Source: Tessaracoccus lapidicaptus
Lineage (GTDB): Bacteria > Actinomycetota > Actinomycetes > Propionibacteriales > Propionibacteriaceae
Reading direction: 5' to 3'
Assembly (NCBI RefSeq): GCF_001693815.1
Contig: NZ_MBQD01000020.1
Span: 298,183 to 362,182 of the forward strand
DNA: 64,000 nt
Both the position numbers and the translations under genes were made by a program. Positions 46,298 to 55,077 of the stretch are shown here, in pieces (within the stretch, counting starts at the first letter, position 1; every line of letters begins with the position of its first letter). Under the pieces are notes generated by a model. That model made no database searches and had not been told where the DNA came from. It saw only the letters and a program-made list of their open reading frames with translations.

Positions 46298-47045
46298 TCC
46301 CGCCCCCGAACCTCGCCGCGCGACGGACGCGCCCCCGCGACGACTCCTGCGGGACTTCCTGCGCCCCAGCAGGGGCCAGTTCGTCGCCGGTGTCGCGCTG
46401 TTCCTGACCGCGCTCATCGTCGTCCTCACGCTGCGCTCCCAGGCCAACCAGCCGGAGTTCGCCAACGTCCGCCAGGCCGATCTCATCCAGCTGCTCGACA
46501 ACGTCACCGCGGAGACCCGGCGCCTGGAGGAGGAGGTGCGCACGCTGGAGCAGGCACAGAGCGAACTGCTCAGCGGCGTCGATCGCGACGAGGCGGCCCG
46601 GCAGGAGGCCGAGCGGCGGCTCGAACAGGCGCAGATCATCGCCGGGACGGTCGCGGTGTCGGGGCCGGGCGTCCGGCTCGAGATCCAGGATCCGGGAGCC
46701 CGGGTGAGCGCCGAACTGCTGCTGGACGCCGTCGAGGAGTTGCGGGACGCAGGCGCCGAGGTGATCGAACTCAACGACTCGGTGCGGCTCGTGATGAGTT
46801 CCTGGTTCGGCACCGACGACTCAGGGCGGTTGACGGCCGACGGCGTCGCGCTCGAGGCGCCCTACGTCATCGAGGCCATCGGCGATCCGGCGACGCTGGA
46901 GGCTGGCGCCCGATTCCGCGGCGGCCTCGTCAGCGAGGTGGAGGGCGAGCGCGTCGGTGGCCGCGTGCAGATCACGCAACTCGACGAGGTCAGCATCACC
47001 ACCGTCGTCGAACCGGAGGACAACGAGTTCGCCACACCGCGCTGA
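46290..47045 (+). CDS. Second DUF881 membrane-anchored protein
   Basis: The 251-residue protein is the paralogue of the one at 45184: Pro/Arg-rich cytoplasmic N terminus, membrane helix (FVAGVALFLTALIVVLTL), coiled coil (ETRRLEEEVRTLEQAQSELL), then the DUF881 domain (GPGVRLEIQDPG, LLDAVEELRDAGAEVIELND, APYVIEAIGDP). Together with Sbp it probably forms a membrane complex. It is the last gene before an 87-base spacer leading to the GarA-like gene. Confidence 0.88.
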   Translation: MPDPAPEPRRATDAPPRRLLRDFLRPSRGQFVAGVALFLTALIVVLTLRSQANQPEFANVRQADLIQLLDNVTAETRRLEEEVRTLEQAQSELLSGVDRDEAARQEAERRLEQAQIIAGTVAVSGPGVRLEIQDPGARVSAELLLDAVEELRDAGAEVIELNDSVRLVMSSWFGTDDSGRLTADGVALEAPYVIEAIGDPATLEAGARFRGGLVSEVEGERVGGRVQITQLDEVSITTVVEPEDNEFATPR

Positions 47046-47132
47046 TCCACTTGTCAGAGGGTGATAAGTTCCTCAGGGTAGCGTTGATCCGTAGAGATCG
47101 AGCCTGACCGGACTATCCAGGAGTGTGCAGCG

Positions 47133-47618
47133 ATGAAGTGCCGCAAATGTGGAACGGAAAGCCCCGCACAAGCGCGGTTCTGCAGCGAATGCGGCGCTCC
47201 GCTGACTGACCCCACCGGGGACACCACGACGATGTTCCCCGTCACGAGCGAGGACCGCCCGGTCGAGCTGACCGACCAGGAGTTGCAGGAGATCCGCACC
47301 CTCGCGGCCGGCAACGCCCTGCTCGTGGTCAACCGCGGGCGCGGGGACTCTGCGTCCTTCCTCATCGACAGCGACATCACCAACGTCGGCCGCCACCCCG
47401 AGTCGGACATCTTCCTCAACGACATCACGGTGTCGCGGCACCACGCGAAGTTCGTGCGCAGCGGCGGCAAGCTCTACCTGGAGGATCTGGGGAGCCTGAA
47501 CGGCACGTACGTCAACCGCACGCTCCTCGACGGGCGCACGCTGCTGCGCGAGGGGGACGAGATCCAGATCGGCAAGTACCGCGCCACGATCTCGCTGGGC
47601 GAGTCCGGTCTGAGCTGA
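47133..47618 (+). CDS. garA: Zinc-ribbon plus FHA domain protein (GarA/OdhI-like)
   Basis: The 161-residue protein has, at residues 1-24, a zinc ribbon (C3, C6, C17, C20) not found in GarA or OdhI. DTTTMFPV (30-37) resembles the ETTSVFR phospho-switch of GarA. Residues 75-150 are an FHA domain (VGRHPESDIFLNDITVSRHHAKF, LGSLNGTYVNR). In mycobacteria the phosphorylated N-terminal threonine folds back onto FHA and frees 2-oxoglutarate dehydrogenase and glutamate enzymes. A similar switch is likely here, with Thr31-33 as candidates. It overlaps the MerR gene by one base. Confidence 0.9.
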   Translation: MKCRKCGTESPAQARFCSECGAPLTDPTGDTTTMFPVTSEDRPVELTDQELQEIRTLAAGNALLVVNRGRGDSASFLIDSDITNVGRHPESDIFLNDITVSRHHAKFVRSGGKLYLEDLGSLNGTYVNRTLLDGRTLLREGDEIQIGKYRATISLGESGLS

Positions 47619-48298
47619 TGCCTGGCGCGGCGCGCACCATCGGCCGCGTGCTGGAGATGATCCGGCCCGAGTTCCCCGACATCTCGGTGTCCAAGCTCCG
47701 CTACCTGGAGGCGGAGGGCCTGATCTCGCCGGACCGGCAGCAGCCGTCTGGCTATCGGCGGTTCAGCCAGGACGACGTCGACCGGCTGCTGTACGTGCTG
47801 CGCGCCCAGCGGGACCGTTACCTGCCCCTCAAGGTCATCCGGGAGGAGTTGGAGGCCCTGGACCGGGGGGAGCAGCCGCCGTCCCTCGCGGCACCGGATC
47901 CAGACCCCGAAGCGAGTCCGGACCCGCGGCCCCCCTCCAGGCAGGGCCCGACCCCCGGGCTCATGACGCGCCGCCAGGTGTTGGCGGAGTCGGGACTGGC
48001 CGAGGCCGCGTTCATCCAGCTGGAGCGCCTCAAGATCGTGCATCCGCGGCGCGGATCGCAGCTCTACGGGCGCGAGGCCGTCGCCCTCGCGTCCGCGGCC
48101 AAGAAGCTGACGAGCTACGGCATCGATCTACGGCAACTTCGGGTCATGCAGCAGGCGGCGGCCATGGACGCGGCGGTCGTGGAACAGGCACTCGAACCCT
48201 ATCGGCGCCGATCCGGCCCCCCGCAGGAAGTCGTCATGGACCTCTACCGCGTCGTCATGCAGGCGCACGCGGCTCTCCTGCACGGGCAGATGCACTGA
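47618..48298 (+). CDS. MerR-family regulator (Rv1828/FtsR-like)
   Basis: The 226-residue protein has an N-terminal MerR helix-turn-helix (LEMIRPEFPDISVSKLRYLEAEGLI, then GYRRFSQDDVDRLLYVL), a Pro-rich linker near 85-110, and a second winged segment (MTRRQVLAESGLAEAAFIQLERL). No metal-binding cysteines are seen. It is syntenic with mycobacterial Rv1828 and with corynebacterial FtsR, an activator of ftsZ. Its start overlaps the GarA-like stop, so phospho-switch and regulator are made together. Confidence 0.88.
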   Translation: MPGAARTIGRVLEMIRPEFPDISVSKLRYLEAEGLISPDRQQPSGYRRFSQDDVDRLLYVLRAQRDRYLPLKVIREELEALDRGEQPPSLAAPDPDPEASPDPRPPSRQGPTPGLMTRRQVLAESGLAEAAFIQLERLKIVHPRRGSQLYGREAVALASAAKKLTSYGIDLRQLRVMQQAAAMDAAVVEQALEPYRRRSGPPQEVVMDLYRVVMQAHAALLHGQMH

Positions 48299-48311
48299 GT
48301 AGGCTGGACCC

Positions 48312-48785
48312 ATGATCGGCCTCGACGTGCTCGGCATCCGCCTGGTCTCCCCGGAGGAACCCCCGGTGCTGCTGCTGCAGGAGCAGGGCGGCTCGCGGTG
48401 CCTGCCCATCTGGATCGGAAACATCGAAGCCGCCGCGATCGCGGTGGCGTTGGAGGGCGAGCCTCCGCAGCGCCCGATGACCCATGACCTGCTCGCGAGC
48501 GTCGTCGACCTGCTCGGCGACGGGGTCGGCGAGGCGGGCGCGGTGCGCATCACCCGCATGCACGACGGGGTCTACGACGCCGTCCTCCTCGTCGGCGGGC
48601 ACGAGATCCCCGCGCGGCCCAGCGATTGTGTGGCCATCGCCGTTCGGCTGGGGTGGCCCATGGAGTGCCCCGTGGCGCTCATGGATCAAGTCGGGGTTGA
48701 GGTTGAAGAGTCGTCGACCGATGAGGTCGAGGCCTTCCGGGCGTTCCTCGACACGGTCAACGCCGACGACTTCGAGGACGAGTAA
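48312..48785 (+). CDS. DUF151 bifunctional nuclease domain protein
   Basis: The 157-residue protein matches DUF151 (IGLDVLGIRLVSPEEPPVLLLQEQGG, LPIWIGNIEAAAIAVALEG, RPMTHDLLASVVDLLG, ARPSDCVAIAVRLGWPM). Plant and thermophile homologues have nuclease activity; the bacterial role is unknown. The C-terminal tail is acidic. The ATG is six bases after TAGGCT (48300-48305), so it is leaderless. It lies between two MerR genes as in mycobacteria (Rv1829). Confidence 0.92.
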   Translation: MIGLDVLGIRLVSPEEPPVLLLQEQGGSRCLPIWIGNIEAAAIAVALEGEPPQRPMTHDLLASVVDLLGDGVGEAGAVRITRMHDGVYDAVLLVGGHEIPARPSDCVAIAVRLGWPMECPVALMDQVGVEVEESSTDEVEAFRAFLDTVNADDFEDE

Positions 48786-48795
48786 TGCCTGGTCA

Positions 48796-48813
48796 GCCCG
48801 GGTTTGCCCGGGC
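48796..48813 (+). terminator. Possible weak terminator after the DUF151 gene
   Basis: GCCCGGG-TTTG-CCCGGGC forms a 7-base-pair hairpin 10 bases past the stop. No T-run follows, so termination is uncertain. Confidence 0.3.
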
Positions 48814-48956
48814 GGCCGGGAGCCGCGTCACCGCCCCCGCCGGGGAGGGCAGGCAAGAATTGTGCCGCCGCTTCGGGCGTGTCGCGGTGCCTGCGCGCCA
48901 CGGACGGTTAGCGTCGGATCCGCGATGTCCGACGGACGCTGAGGAGTGTGGGGACC

Positions 48957-49517
48957 GTGACTGAGACGCCCGGAGCCGAGCCGCTGCAGGCGGTGCTGTT
49001 CGACGGCGACTTCACCCCTGTGCCGAGCGACACCGGGTACCGGGGACCGATCGCACACCGGGTGGCGGGGATCACGTATCGCCAGCTGGACTACTGGGCC
49101 CGGACGGGTCTGGTCGTCCCCTCCATCCGCAACGCCGAGGGCTCCGGGACCCAGCGCCTGTACTCGTTCCGCGACATCCTCCTGCTGCGGGTCGTGAAGC
49201 GGTTCCTCGACGTCGGCATCTCGCTGCAGCAGATCCGGGTGGCCATCGACCACCTCCGCGTCCGCGGCGTCGACGACCTCACCGAGCTGACGCTTGTCAG
49301 CGACGGCTTCAGCGTGTACGAGGTGACCTCGGCCAACGAACTGTTCGACCTGACCCGCGGGGGCCAGGGCATGTTCATGATCTCGGTCAGCAGCGTCTGG
49401 AAGGAACTCGAGGGCACGCTCTCGTCGCTGCCGGGGGAGCGCACCGGGGACGTCGAGGACCAGGCGAGCGACCCGTCCGACGAGCTGGCCGCGCGGCGGC
49501 GGTCCAAGGCCGTCTGA
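48957..49517 (+). CDS. MerR-family regulator (Rv1830-like)
   Basis: The 186-residue protein has a central MerR helix-turn-helix (HRVAGITYRQLDYWARTGLV, then LYSFRDILLLRVVKRFLDVGISLQQIRVAIDHL). An N-terminal arm includes LQAVLFDGDFTP. The C-terminal part is acidic and probably flexible. It corresponds to Rv1830, the last gene of the GarA block in mycobacteria. I chose the GTG at 48957: GAGGAG lies ten bases upstream, whereas the GTG at 48948 is too close to it. TTAGCGT at 48908-48914 is a plausible -10. Confidence 0.87.
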   Translation: MTETPGAEPLQAVLFDGDFTPVPSDTGYRGPIAHRVAGITYRQLDYWARTGLVVPSIRNAEGSGTQRLYSFRDILLLRVVKRFLDVGISLQQIRVAIDHLRVRGVDDLTELTLVSDGFSVYEVTSANELFDLTRGGQGMFMISVSSVWKELEGTLSSLPGERTGDVEDQASDPSDELAARRRSKAV

Positions 49518-49553
49518 CCTCTCACGGCCGCCGCGGGCGGTAGGGTCGGCAAG

Positions 49554-50744
49554 ATGAAGGACTGGATCGAGAAGGTCACCAACCAGCCGTTCGTCGCCCA
49601 CGCGATGGCGGCCAACGAGCGCTACAACAAGCGCCTCGGCCCGCAGTTCGCCGCGGCCGTCACCTACTTCTCCGTCCTGTCGATGGTGCCGATCGTCATG
49701 TTCGCGTTCTCGATGCTCGGCTGGACCCTCACGGTGCTGCGTCCTGACCTCATGGACCAGATCAAGGGCATCATCGACGCCGAGCTGGGCGAGGGGACGG
49801 ATCTGTCGAAGAGCCTCGGGGCCGTCGTCGACCACGCGTTCCGCAACTGGGCCTCGGTCGGAGCGATCGCCGTTCTCACCGCGGGGTACTCCGGGTCCAA
49901 CTGGGTCGGCAACCTCAAGCGCGCCGTCCGGGTCATGTGGGCCAGCAAGTTCTCCGACGCGTCGGAGAAGGGCAACTTCTTCGCCGAGCTGGGCGTGAAC
50001 CTGGCCATCTTCGTCGGGCTGCTGGTGAGCGTCGCCGCCAGCCTGACGGTGTCCTCCGTCGGCGGCGGATTCTCCCGGCAGGTCATCGCCTGGTTGGGGT
50101 GGGACCACCTGCCGGGGATCGGGTTCGTCTTCCAGGCGGTCGCAGTACTCCTGACCTTCATCGCCAGCTGGATCCTGCTCGCGTTCCTGTTCATCGTGTT
50201 CCCGCGGCAGCGCGCCACCCCCAGGGCGTGGCTGACCGGGACCGTCCTGGGGGCCGTGCTGATCACGGTGTTGCAGCAGCTCGCCGGCCGGCTCGTCGGC
50301 GTCTTCACCGGCAATCCCGCGGCGTCGGTCTTCGGCCCCGTGATCGTGCTGATGCTGGTGTTCAACCTGCTGGCGACCATCATCCTCATGTCGGCCGCCT
50401 GGATCGGCACCGACGAGGTGTGGCCGGCCGATCTGGCGCGCAAGCACGCGGAGCGGGCCTCCGGCATGGCCGCTGCCGCGGAGATCGACCTCGACGACAT
50501 TCCGCACGGCGACGAGCCGGTCACCCCGCGGCGGTGGTCGGCCACCCGCAGCCTCGACGACCTGCGGCGCGCGCAGCCCATCCCCCCACTGTCGCCGGAC
50601 CCCGAGCGGGCGGTCCGTCAGGACGTCGCCGGGCGCAGCGTCCGGCTCGGAACGTCCATCGGCTACGGCATCGGAGCTGCGACCGGCCTGGGGCTGGGCG
50701 CAGCGGCGGCCGCCCTCGCCCGGAGGGTGCGGCGCCGCCGCTGA
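49554..50744 (+). CDS. YihY/UPF0761 family membrane protein
   Basis: The 396-residue protein of the YihY (BrkB) family begins with an amphipathic NERYNKRLGPQFAAAVTYFSVLSMVPIVMFAFSMLGW and has about six membrane helices, including FIASWILLAFLFIVFPR and the RAWLTGTVLGAVLITVLQQ segment. The C-terminal 100 residues are cytoplasmic and charged, ending in a small Gly/Ala-rich stretch. The role is unknown. The ATG is seven bases after TAGGGT (49541-49546), leaderless. The stop abuts the convergent GH95 gene. Confidence 0.9.
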   Translation: MKDWIEKVTNQPFVAHAMAANERYNKRLGPQFAAAVTYFSVLSMVPIVMFAFSMLGWTLTVLRPDLMDQIKGIIDAELGEGTDLSKSLGAVVDHAFRNWASVGAIAVLTAGYSGSNWVGNLKRAVRVMWASKFSDASEKGNFFAELGVNLAIFVGLLVSVAASLTVSSVGGGFSRQVIAWLGWDHLPGIGFVFQAVAVLLTFIASWILLAFLFIVFPRQRATPRAWLTGTVLGAVLITVLQQLAGRLVGVFTGNPAASVFGPVIVLMLVFNLLATIILMSAAWIGTDEVWPADLARKHAERASGMAAAAEIDLDDIPHGDEPVTPRRWSATRSLDDLRRAQPIPPLSPDPERAVRQDVAGRSVRLGTSIGYGIGAATGLGLGAAAAALARRVRRRR

Positions 50745-53036
50745 CTAGGCGAACCGCACCTCCGACCACTGCCCGTCGGTGAGGTCGACGAGCTGCTCGG
50801 CGCCGCCGTGCGTGACCCGGTAGCGGCCAGCCGCGGCCGGGGTCCGGGGCCGCAGCCGGACGAGGGTCGGCCGACGGCCCTCCCAAGCCAGGTGGACAAG
50901 GACACCGGGCCTGGCCACGATCCCGGTCACCTCACCCGAGTCGAGGCCGAGCGCCAGCGCTGGGATCAGGTCGATCCGTCCGGGGCGGTGGCTCTGGACG
51001 AGCGTCTCGACCAACGCGCCCAGGAAGCCCAGATTGCCGTCGATCTGGAACGGTGGGTGAGCGGCGAACAGGTTGGGGTAGAGGCCGCCGCGCTGCCCGA
51101 ATCCGTCGTCGGCGGGGCGCGTGACCAGGTTCAGGAGCCGGCCCACGGCGGCCGCGTCCCCGAGCCTGGCCCGCAGCGCGATCTTCCAGGCCAGGGACCA
51201 CCCGGTCGAATCGTCGCCCCGTGTGTCGAGGGTCCGGGCCACAGCAGCGCCGAGCGGCTCCGCGGGGACGACCGTCCCAGGGAACCACGGATAGAGGTGC
51301 GACAGGTGCCGATGTCGCGGATCTTCATCGACGCGCGGCGATCCCCACTCCTCGATCCGTCCATCGGCTGCGACGCGCGGAGGCGCGATCCTCGCCTCAG
51401 CGGCTGCGGCCTCGGCACCGACCGGGTCGCCGGGCGCGAGCCGCGCCGCGAGCTCCGCCGCCAGGCGCAGGCAGTCACCGGCGATGGCCCGGTCCATGGC
51501 CGAGGATGTGGTCACGGATGCCGGCACCCCGGCATGCAGGAACCGGTTCTCCGGGGACGTCGACGGCGAGGTGCTTCCGTCGTCGCCGATCCAGTCGATG
51601 AGGAACTGGGCGGCGCCGCGCACGACCGGCCAGAAGCGGTCGAGCGTCTCCCGGGTCATGGCGCCGAAGCGGCGGTGCTCGTCGAACTGCAGCACGAGCC
51701 AGGCGCCGCCCATCGGCCAGTGCGCCCAGGAAGCGTCTCCGCCGGTGGGCAGCGAGTAGGCCCAGGCGTCGGAGTTGTGGTGTGCCACCCAGCCTCGCGC
51801 CGCGTAGAGCCGCCGGGCGGTGTCGCGGCCCCGGTCCGCCAAGCCCTCGAGGAGTGTCAGGAGGGCCTCATGGGCGCCGGAGGCGCCGGTCGATTCGGCG
51901 CCCCAGTAGTTCATCTGCAGGTTGATGTTCAAGGTGTAGGCCGACGACCACGGCGGCTGCATCTCGGCGTTCCAGATCCCTTGCAGAGTCGCCGGGAGAC
52001 CGCCGGGGCGGCTCGACGCCACGAGGAGGTAGCGGGAGTACTCGGCGAGCAGGGCGAGCAGTCCCGGGTCCTCCCGGGCCACGTCGGCGACCTCCCGGAG
52101 ACGCCGGTCCGGGTCCAGCGACTCGCGTGCCGAGCCCGCACCGAGGCGCAGGCTGAAGTCGCCGGCGAGTGCCGCGTAGCGGGCACGGTGGCGGTCGAAC
52201 GCCTCACCGACGTCGGCCTGTGCGCGCGCGGCGGCACGCTCGGCGGCAGGTCCTGCGGGGCCGGGATCGAGGGTGGGGGAGCGGAACGTCGTCTCGATCG
52301 CCAGCGCGACGTCGACGGCCCTGGCGCCGGTGATGGTGATCCGGCCGTCGGGGTCCCCGGTCACGGCGCCGTCGGTGACGACACGCAGGTGCAGCATCAC
52401 CTGCGCCGGAGCGACCCCGGGCCGTTCCCAGGTGCACGCCGGTTCGTCGGGCTCATGGCCGGGGGCGACATCAGCGGGGAGGGCGAGCTGCATCGCCACG
52501 CCGTCGGCCATCGTGGTCAGGCTGACCCGACGCAGCGACGTCGTCAGGGCGATGGACAGGTCGGCCGGCCGGTTCCCGCGCATGCGGTGGACCAGCACGT
52601 CGTCGGCCCACGCCGTGGCGGTGGTCGCCATCCACGAGCCGGTCGACGAGGCGAGCGTGGCGTGGTGCACCGCGGTGTCCAGGTCCAGCGTCCTCGTGAC
52701 CGAGGGCTCGTCGAGCCCCAGGAGGATCTCCAGCTCGCCCACCGGCAGGTACGCCTGGGCGTAGTGATGCTGCAGCGGCCGCAGCGCCTCCTCGGCGCCG
52801 ACGGGGTCGCCGCGGCCCAGGAGGTCGCGGGCCGCGGCCAGCGCTTCCGAGGCCCGCCCTGGTGCTACCAGGTCGCGGCGGGCCGAGCCGATCCCGCCGG
52901 ACCAGGCGGTGGACTCGTTGAGCCCGATCCGCACGCCCGCACCATCGACCCCCACCATCGCCCCGATCCGGCCGTTGCCCAGCGGTAGCCGGTCGAGCCA
53001 GCCGGTGGACGGACGCCCGTAGCGCAGGATGGTCAT
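50745..53036 (-). CDS. Glycoside hydrolase family 95 (alpha-L-fucosidase or alpha-L-galactosidase)
   Basis: The 763-residue cytoplasmic protein has the GH95 N-terminal beta domain (PLGNGRIGAMVGVDG, LNESTAWSGG) and (alpha/alpha)6 barrel. The catalytic asparagine pair is visible in TLNINLQMNYWGAE, and HHNSDAWAYSLP and WAHWPMGGAWL form the active-site edge. The family removes alpha-1,2-linked fucose or L-galactose with inversion. There is no signal peptide, so the substrate must be imported as an oligosaccharide. The ATG overlaps the beta-galactosidase stop (ATGA). Family members differ in sugar specificity, which is not readable here. Confidence 0.9.
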   Translation of the reverse strand: MTILRYGRPSTGWLDRLPLGNGRIGAMVGVDGAGVRIGLNESTAWSGGIGSARRDLVAPGRASEALAAARDLLGRGDPVGAEEALRPLQHHYAQAYLPVGELEILLGLDEPSVTRTLDLDTAVHHATLASSTGSWMATTATAWADDVLVHRMRGNRPADLSIALTTSLRRVSLTTMADGVAMQLALPADVAPGHEPDEPACTWERPGVAPAQVMLHLRVVTDGAVTGDPDGRITITGARAVDVALAIETTFRSPTLDPGPAGPAAERAAARAQADVGEAFDRHRARYAALAGDFSLRLGAGSARESLDPDRRLREVADVAREDPGLLALLAEYSRYLLVASSRPGGLPATLQGIWNAEMQPPWSSAYTLNINLQMNYWGAESTGASGAHEALLTLLEGLADRGRDTARRLYAARGWVAHHNSDAWAYSLPTGGDASWAHWPMGGAWLVLQFDEHRRFGAMTRETLDRFWPVVRGAAQFLIDWIGDDGSTSPSTSPENRFLHAGVPASVTTSSAMDRAIAGDCLRLAAELAARLAPGDPVGAEAAAAEARIAPPRVAADGRIEEWGSPRVDEDPRHRHLSHLYPWFPGTVVPAEPLGAAVARTLDTRGDDSTGWSLAWKIALRARLGDAAAVGRLLNLVTRPADDGFGQRGGLYPNLFAAHPPFQIDGNLGFLGALVETLVQSHRPGRIDLIPALALGLDSGEVTGIVARPGVLVHLAWEGRRPTLVRLRPRTPAAAGRYRVTHGGAEQLVDLTDGQWSEVRFA

Positions 53037-55054
53037 GTGTTCTCCTCAAGGCGGACGACGGCGACATCCCCGGCGGGGACGACGACATTACCGGCCGCGA
53101 CGCGGCCCGTGATGAGATCGGTCCCGTGGGCCTCCAGGGTCCCATCCTCCTGCGAGTGGTTGATCGCGACGAGATACGAGGACGTGCCGGCGCGCCGGTG
53201 GACGACCTCCAGGCCGGTGAACCCGCGGGCCTCGACGCCGGCCGCCCGCACGATGCGGCCCAGGTGACGGCCTAGGTCCCCGGCCGCGAGGCGGGTCGAC
53301 AGGTAGTGGACCCGGCCGCCGCCGGGCAGCGGACGCTCGGTGATGGCGGGGGAGCCGGGCCCGACGACAGGATGGGCGTCGTCTGTGTAGGCGCACACGG
53401 CCGTGGCGCCGCTCAGGTGCAGGCGCTCGGTCCAGGCCTCCGCCGTGGATCCGTCGCTCAGGGTCACCCGCTCCCCGTCGCGGAGCGGGACGTGCTCCTC
53501 GACGCGCACCCCCGCGAGGTCGGCGAACGCCCCGCTGTAGGAGCCCTGCCGCACGTGGAGACGTTCGTCGGTGCTGCCGGCGAAGTGCCACACCGCCAGG
53601 TGTCCGCCGCTGTGGGCGAAGTCCGCGAACGCCGCTGCGTCGCGGTCGGACACGGCGAGCAGGCTGGGCACGAGCACGACGTCGTAGCGCGACAGGTCGC
53701 CGTCCGGGGCCACGACGTCGGCCACCACGCCGAGCTCCCACAGCGTGGTGTGGACGCGCCGGACAGCGGGCAGGAACCCGACGTCGGCCGACGGCATGGC
53801 GCGCGTGTCGGCGGCCCACCAGGCGTCGGCGCTCCACACGATCGCGACCCGGGAGTCCACGACGGGGCCGTCGGTGGGTGCCATCGCGAGCTCGGCGACG
53901 CGGGGTAGCTCGCGCCCGAGCTGCTCGATCTCCCGGAACAGCCGGGAGTCGGCGCCGAAGTGCGGCACCATCGCCGAGTGGAAGAACTCCGCGCCGACCA
54001 CCGGGGACCGCCACTGGAAGAACAGCGAGCCCATGGCCCCCCGGGCCAGGTACTGGTAGGTGTTGCGCCGCATCCGGCCCGGCTTCTTGACCAGCATGCG
54101 GCCGCCGTCGTAGTCGTAGACCAGGCTCGTGGCCTGCTCCATCAGCAGCCACGGCGCGCCTCCGGCGAACGACCTCGCCAGGTCCGCTCCGAAGGCCGCG
54201 TGCACCTCGCCCGACGGGCCCGGATCGTCCAGGTAGTGATCGATCGAGACGACGTCGAGCTCTCGAGCGAACGCCCACTGGTCGTAGTGATTCCAGCTGG
54301 GGAGCATGAAGTTGGTGGTGACGGGCACGCCCGGGCTCAGTTCCCGGACGATGGCGACCTGGTCCCGCAGCCGCTCCAGCAGCAGGTCGGCGCTGAAGCG
54401 CTTGAAGTCGAGCACGTGTGCCGGGTTGGGGAGGTACTGCGTGGCCTGGGGGGCGTGCACGTCGCGCCAGTCGCCGTAGACCTGGGACCAGAAGGTCGTG
54501 TTCCAGGCCTCGTTGAGCCGCGACAGGTCGCCGTAGCGGGCCCGGAGCCACTCCCGGAAGGCCACGTCGGTCACGGGCCCGTAGGACACCGTGCCGTACT
54601 CGTTGTGGAGGTGCCACATCCGCAGGGCCGGGTGGCTCCCGTAGCGCTCCGCGAGCGCCCGGGTGATGCGGGCCGCCGCCTCCCGGTACGCGGGGGCAGC
54701 GGGGTTGTAGGTGTCGCGGCTGCCGTGGATGAGCCGGACGCCGTCGGCCGTGACGGGCAGCCCCTCGGGGTGGAGCCGCGAGAACCATGGCGGGGGAGAG
54801 GCCGTCGGGGTGGCCAGCACCACCCCGATCCCGGCGGCAGTCAGTCGTTCCAGCGCGTCGTCGAGCCATCCGAACTCGAAGCGGCCGGGCTCAGGCTCCA
54901 GGGACGACCAGGCGAAGACCCCGACGGTCACCGTCGTGATGCCGGCCCGCTCCATGAGCTCCAGGTCCTCGTCGAGCACGGCCGGCGGCCACTGCTCCGG
55001 GTTGTAGTCGCCGCCGAACCACACGCCCTCGTGTCGAAGCGTTTCGAAAGTCAC
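53033..55054 (-). CDS. Beta-galactosidase, glycoside hydrolase family 42
   Basis: The 673-residue GH42 enzyme has a TIM barrel with WFGGDYNPEQWP at the start, acid/base E152 (HLHNEYGTVSYGP) and nucleophile E306 (WLLMEQATS), a trimerisation domain in the middle, and a C-terminal beta domain. It removes beta-linked galactose from oligosaccharides in the cytoplasm. The GTG at 55054 lies six bases after TAGGGT (55061-55066 on the minus strand), leaderless. A LacI-type palindrome covers codons 3-7. It is first in a two-gene operon with GH95, suggesting joint breakdown of fucosylated galactosides. Confidence 0.93.
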   Translation of the reverse strand: MTFETLRHEGVWFGGDYNPEQWPPAVLDEDLELMERAGITTVTVGVFAWSSLEPEPGRFEFGWLDDALERLTAAGIGVVLATPTASPPPWFSRLHPEGLPVTADGVRLIHGSRDTYNPAAPAYREAAARITRALAERYGSHPALRMWHLHNEYGTVSYGPVTDVAFREWLRARYGDLSRLNEAWNTTFWSQVYGDWRDVHAPQATQYLPNPAHVLDFKRFSADLLLERLRDQVAIVRELSPGVPVTTNFMLPSWNHYDQWAFARELDVVSIDHYLDDPGPSGEVHAAFGADLARSFAGGAPWLLMEQATSLVYDYDGGRMLVKKPGRMRRNTYQYLARGAMGSLFFQWRSPVVGAEFFHSAMVPHFGADSRLFREIEQLGRELPRVAELAMAPTDGPVVDSRVAIVWSADAWWAADTRAMPSADVGFLPAVRRVHTTLWELGVVADVVAPDGDLSRYDVVLVPSLLAVSDRDAAAFADFAHSGGHLAVWHFAGSTDERLHVRQGSYSGAFADLAGVRVEEHVPLRDGERVTLSDGSTAEAWTERLHLSGATAVCAYTDDAHPVVGPGSPAITERPLPGGGRVHYLSTRLAAGDLGRHLGRIVRAAGVEARGFTGLEVVHRRAGTSSYLVAINHSQEDGTLEAHGTDLITGRVAAGNVVVPAGDVAVVRLEENT
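55034..55047 (-). promoter_or_regulatory. LacI-type operator inside the GH42 5' end
   Basis: TCGAAACGCTTCGA (minus strand) is a 14-base palindrome with a central CG and one mismatched pair, the form bound by LacI-family sugar repressors. It lies 7-20 bases after the start codon and predicted transcript start, where a bound repressor would block elongation. Confidence 0.5.
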
Positions 55055-55077
55055 GCGCTCACCCTACACGGGGGCGC

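Noticed and set aside
48828..50507. A 559-codon minus-strand frame opposite the MerR and YihY genes
   Set aside because: It reads as a low-complexity Arg/Gly/Asp/His product with no fold; the plus-strand genes are recognisable families.
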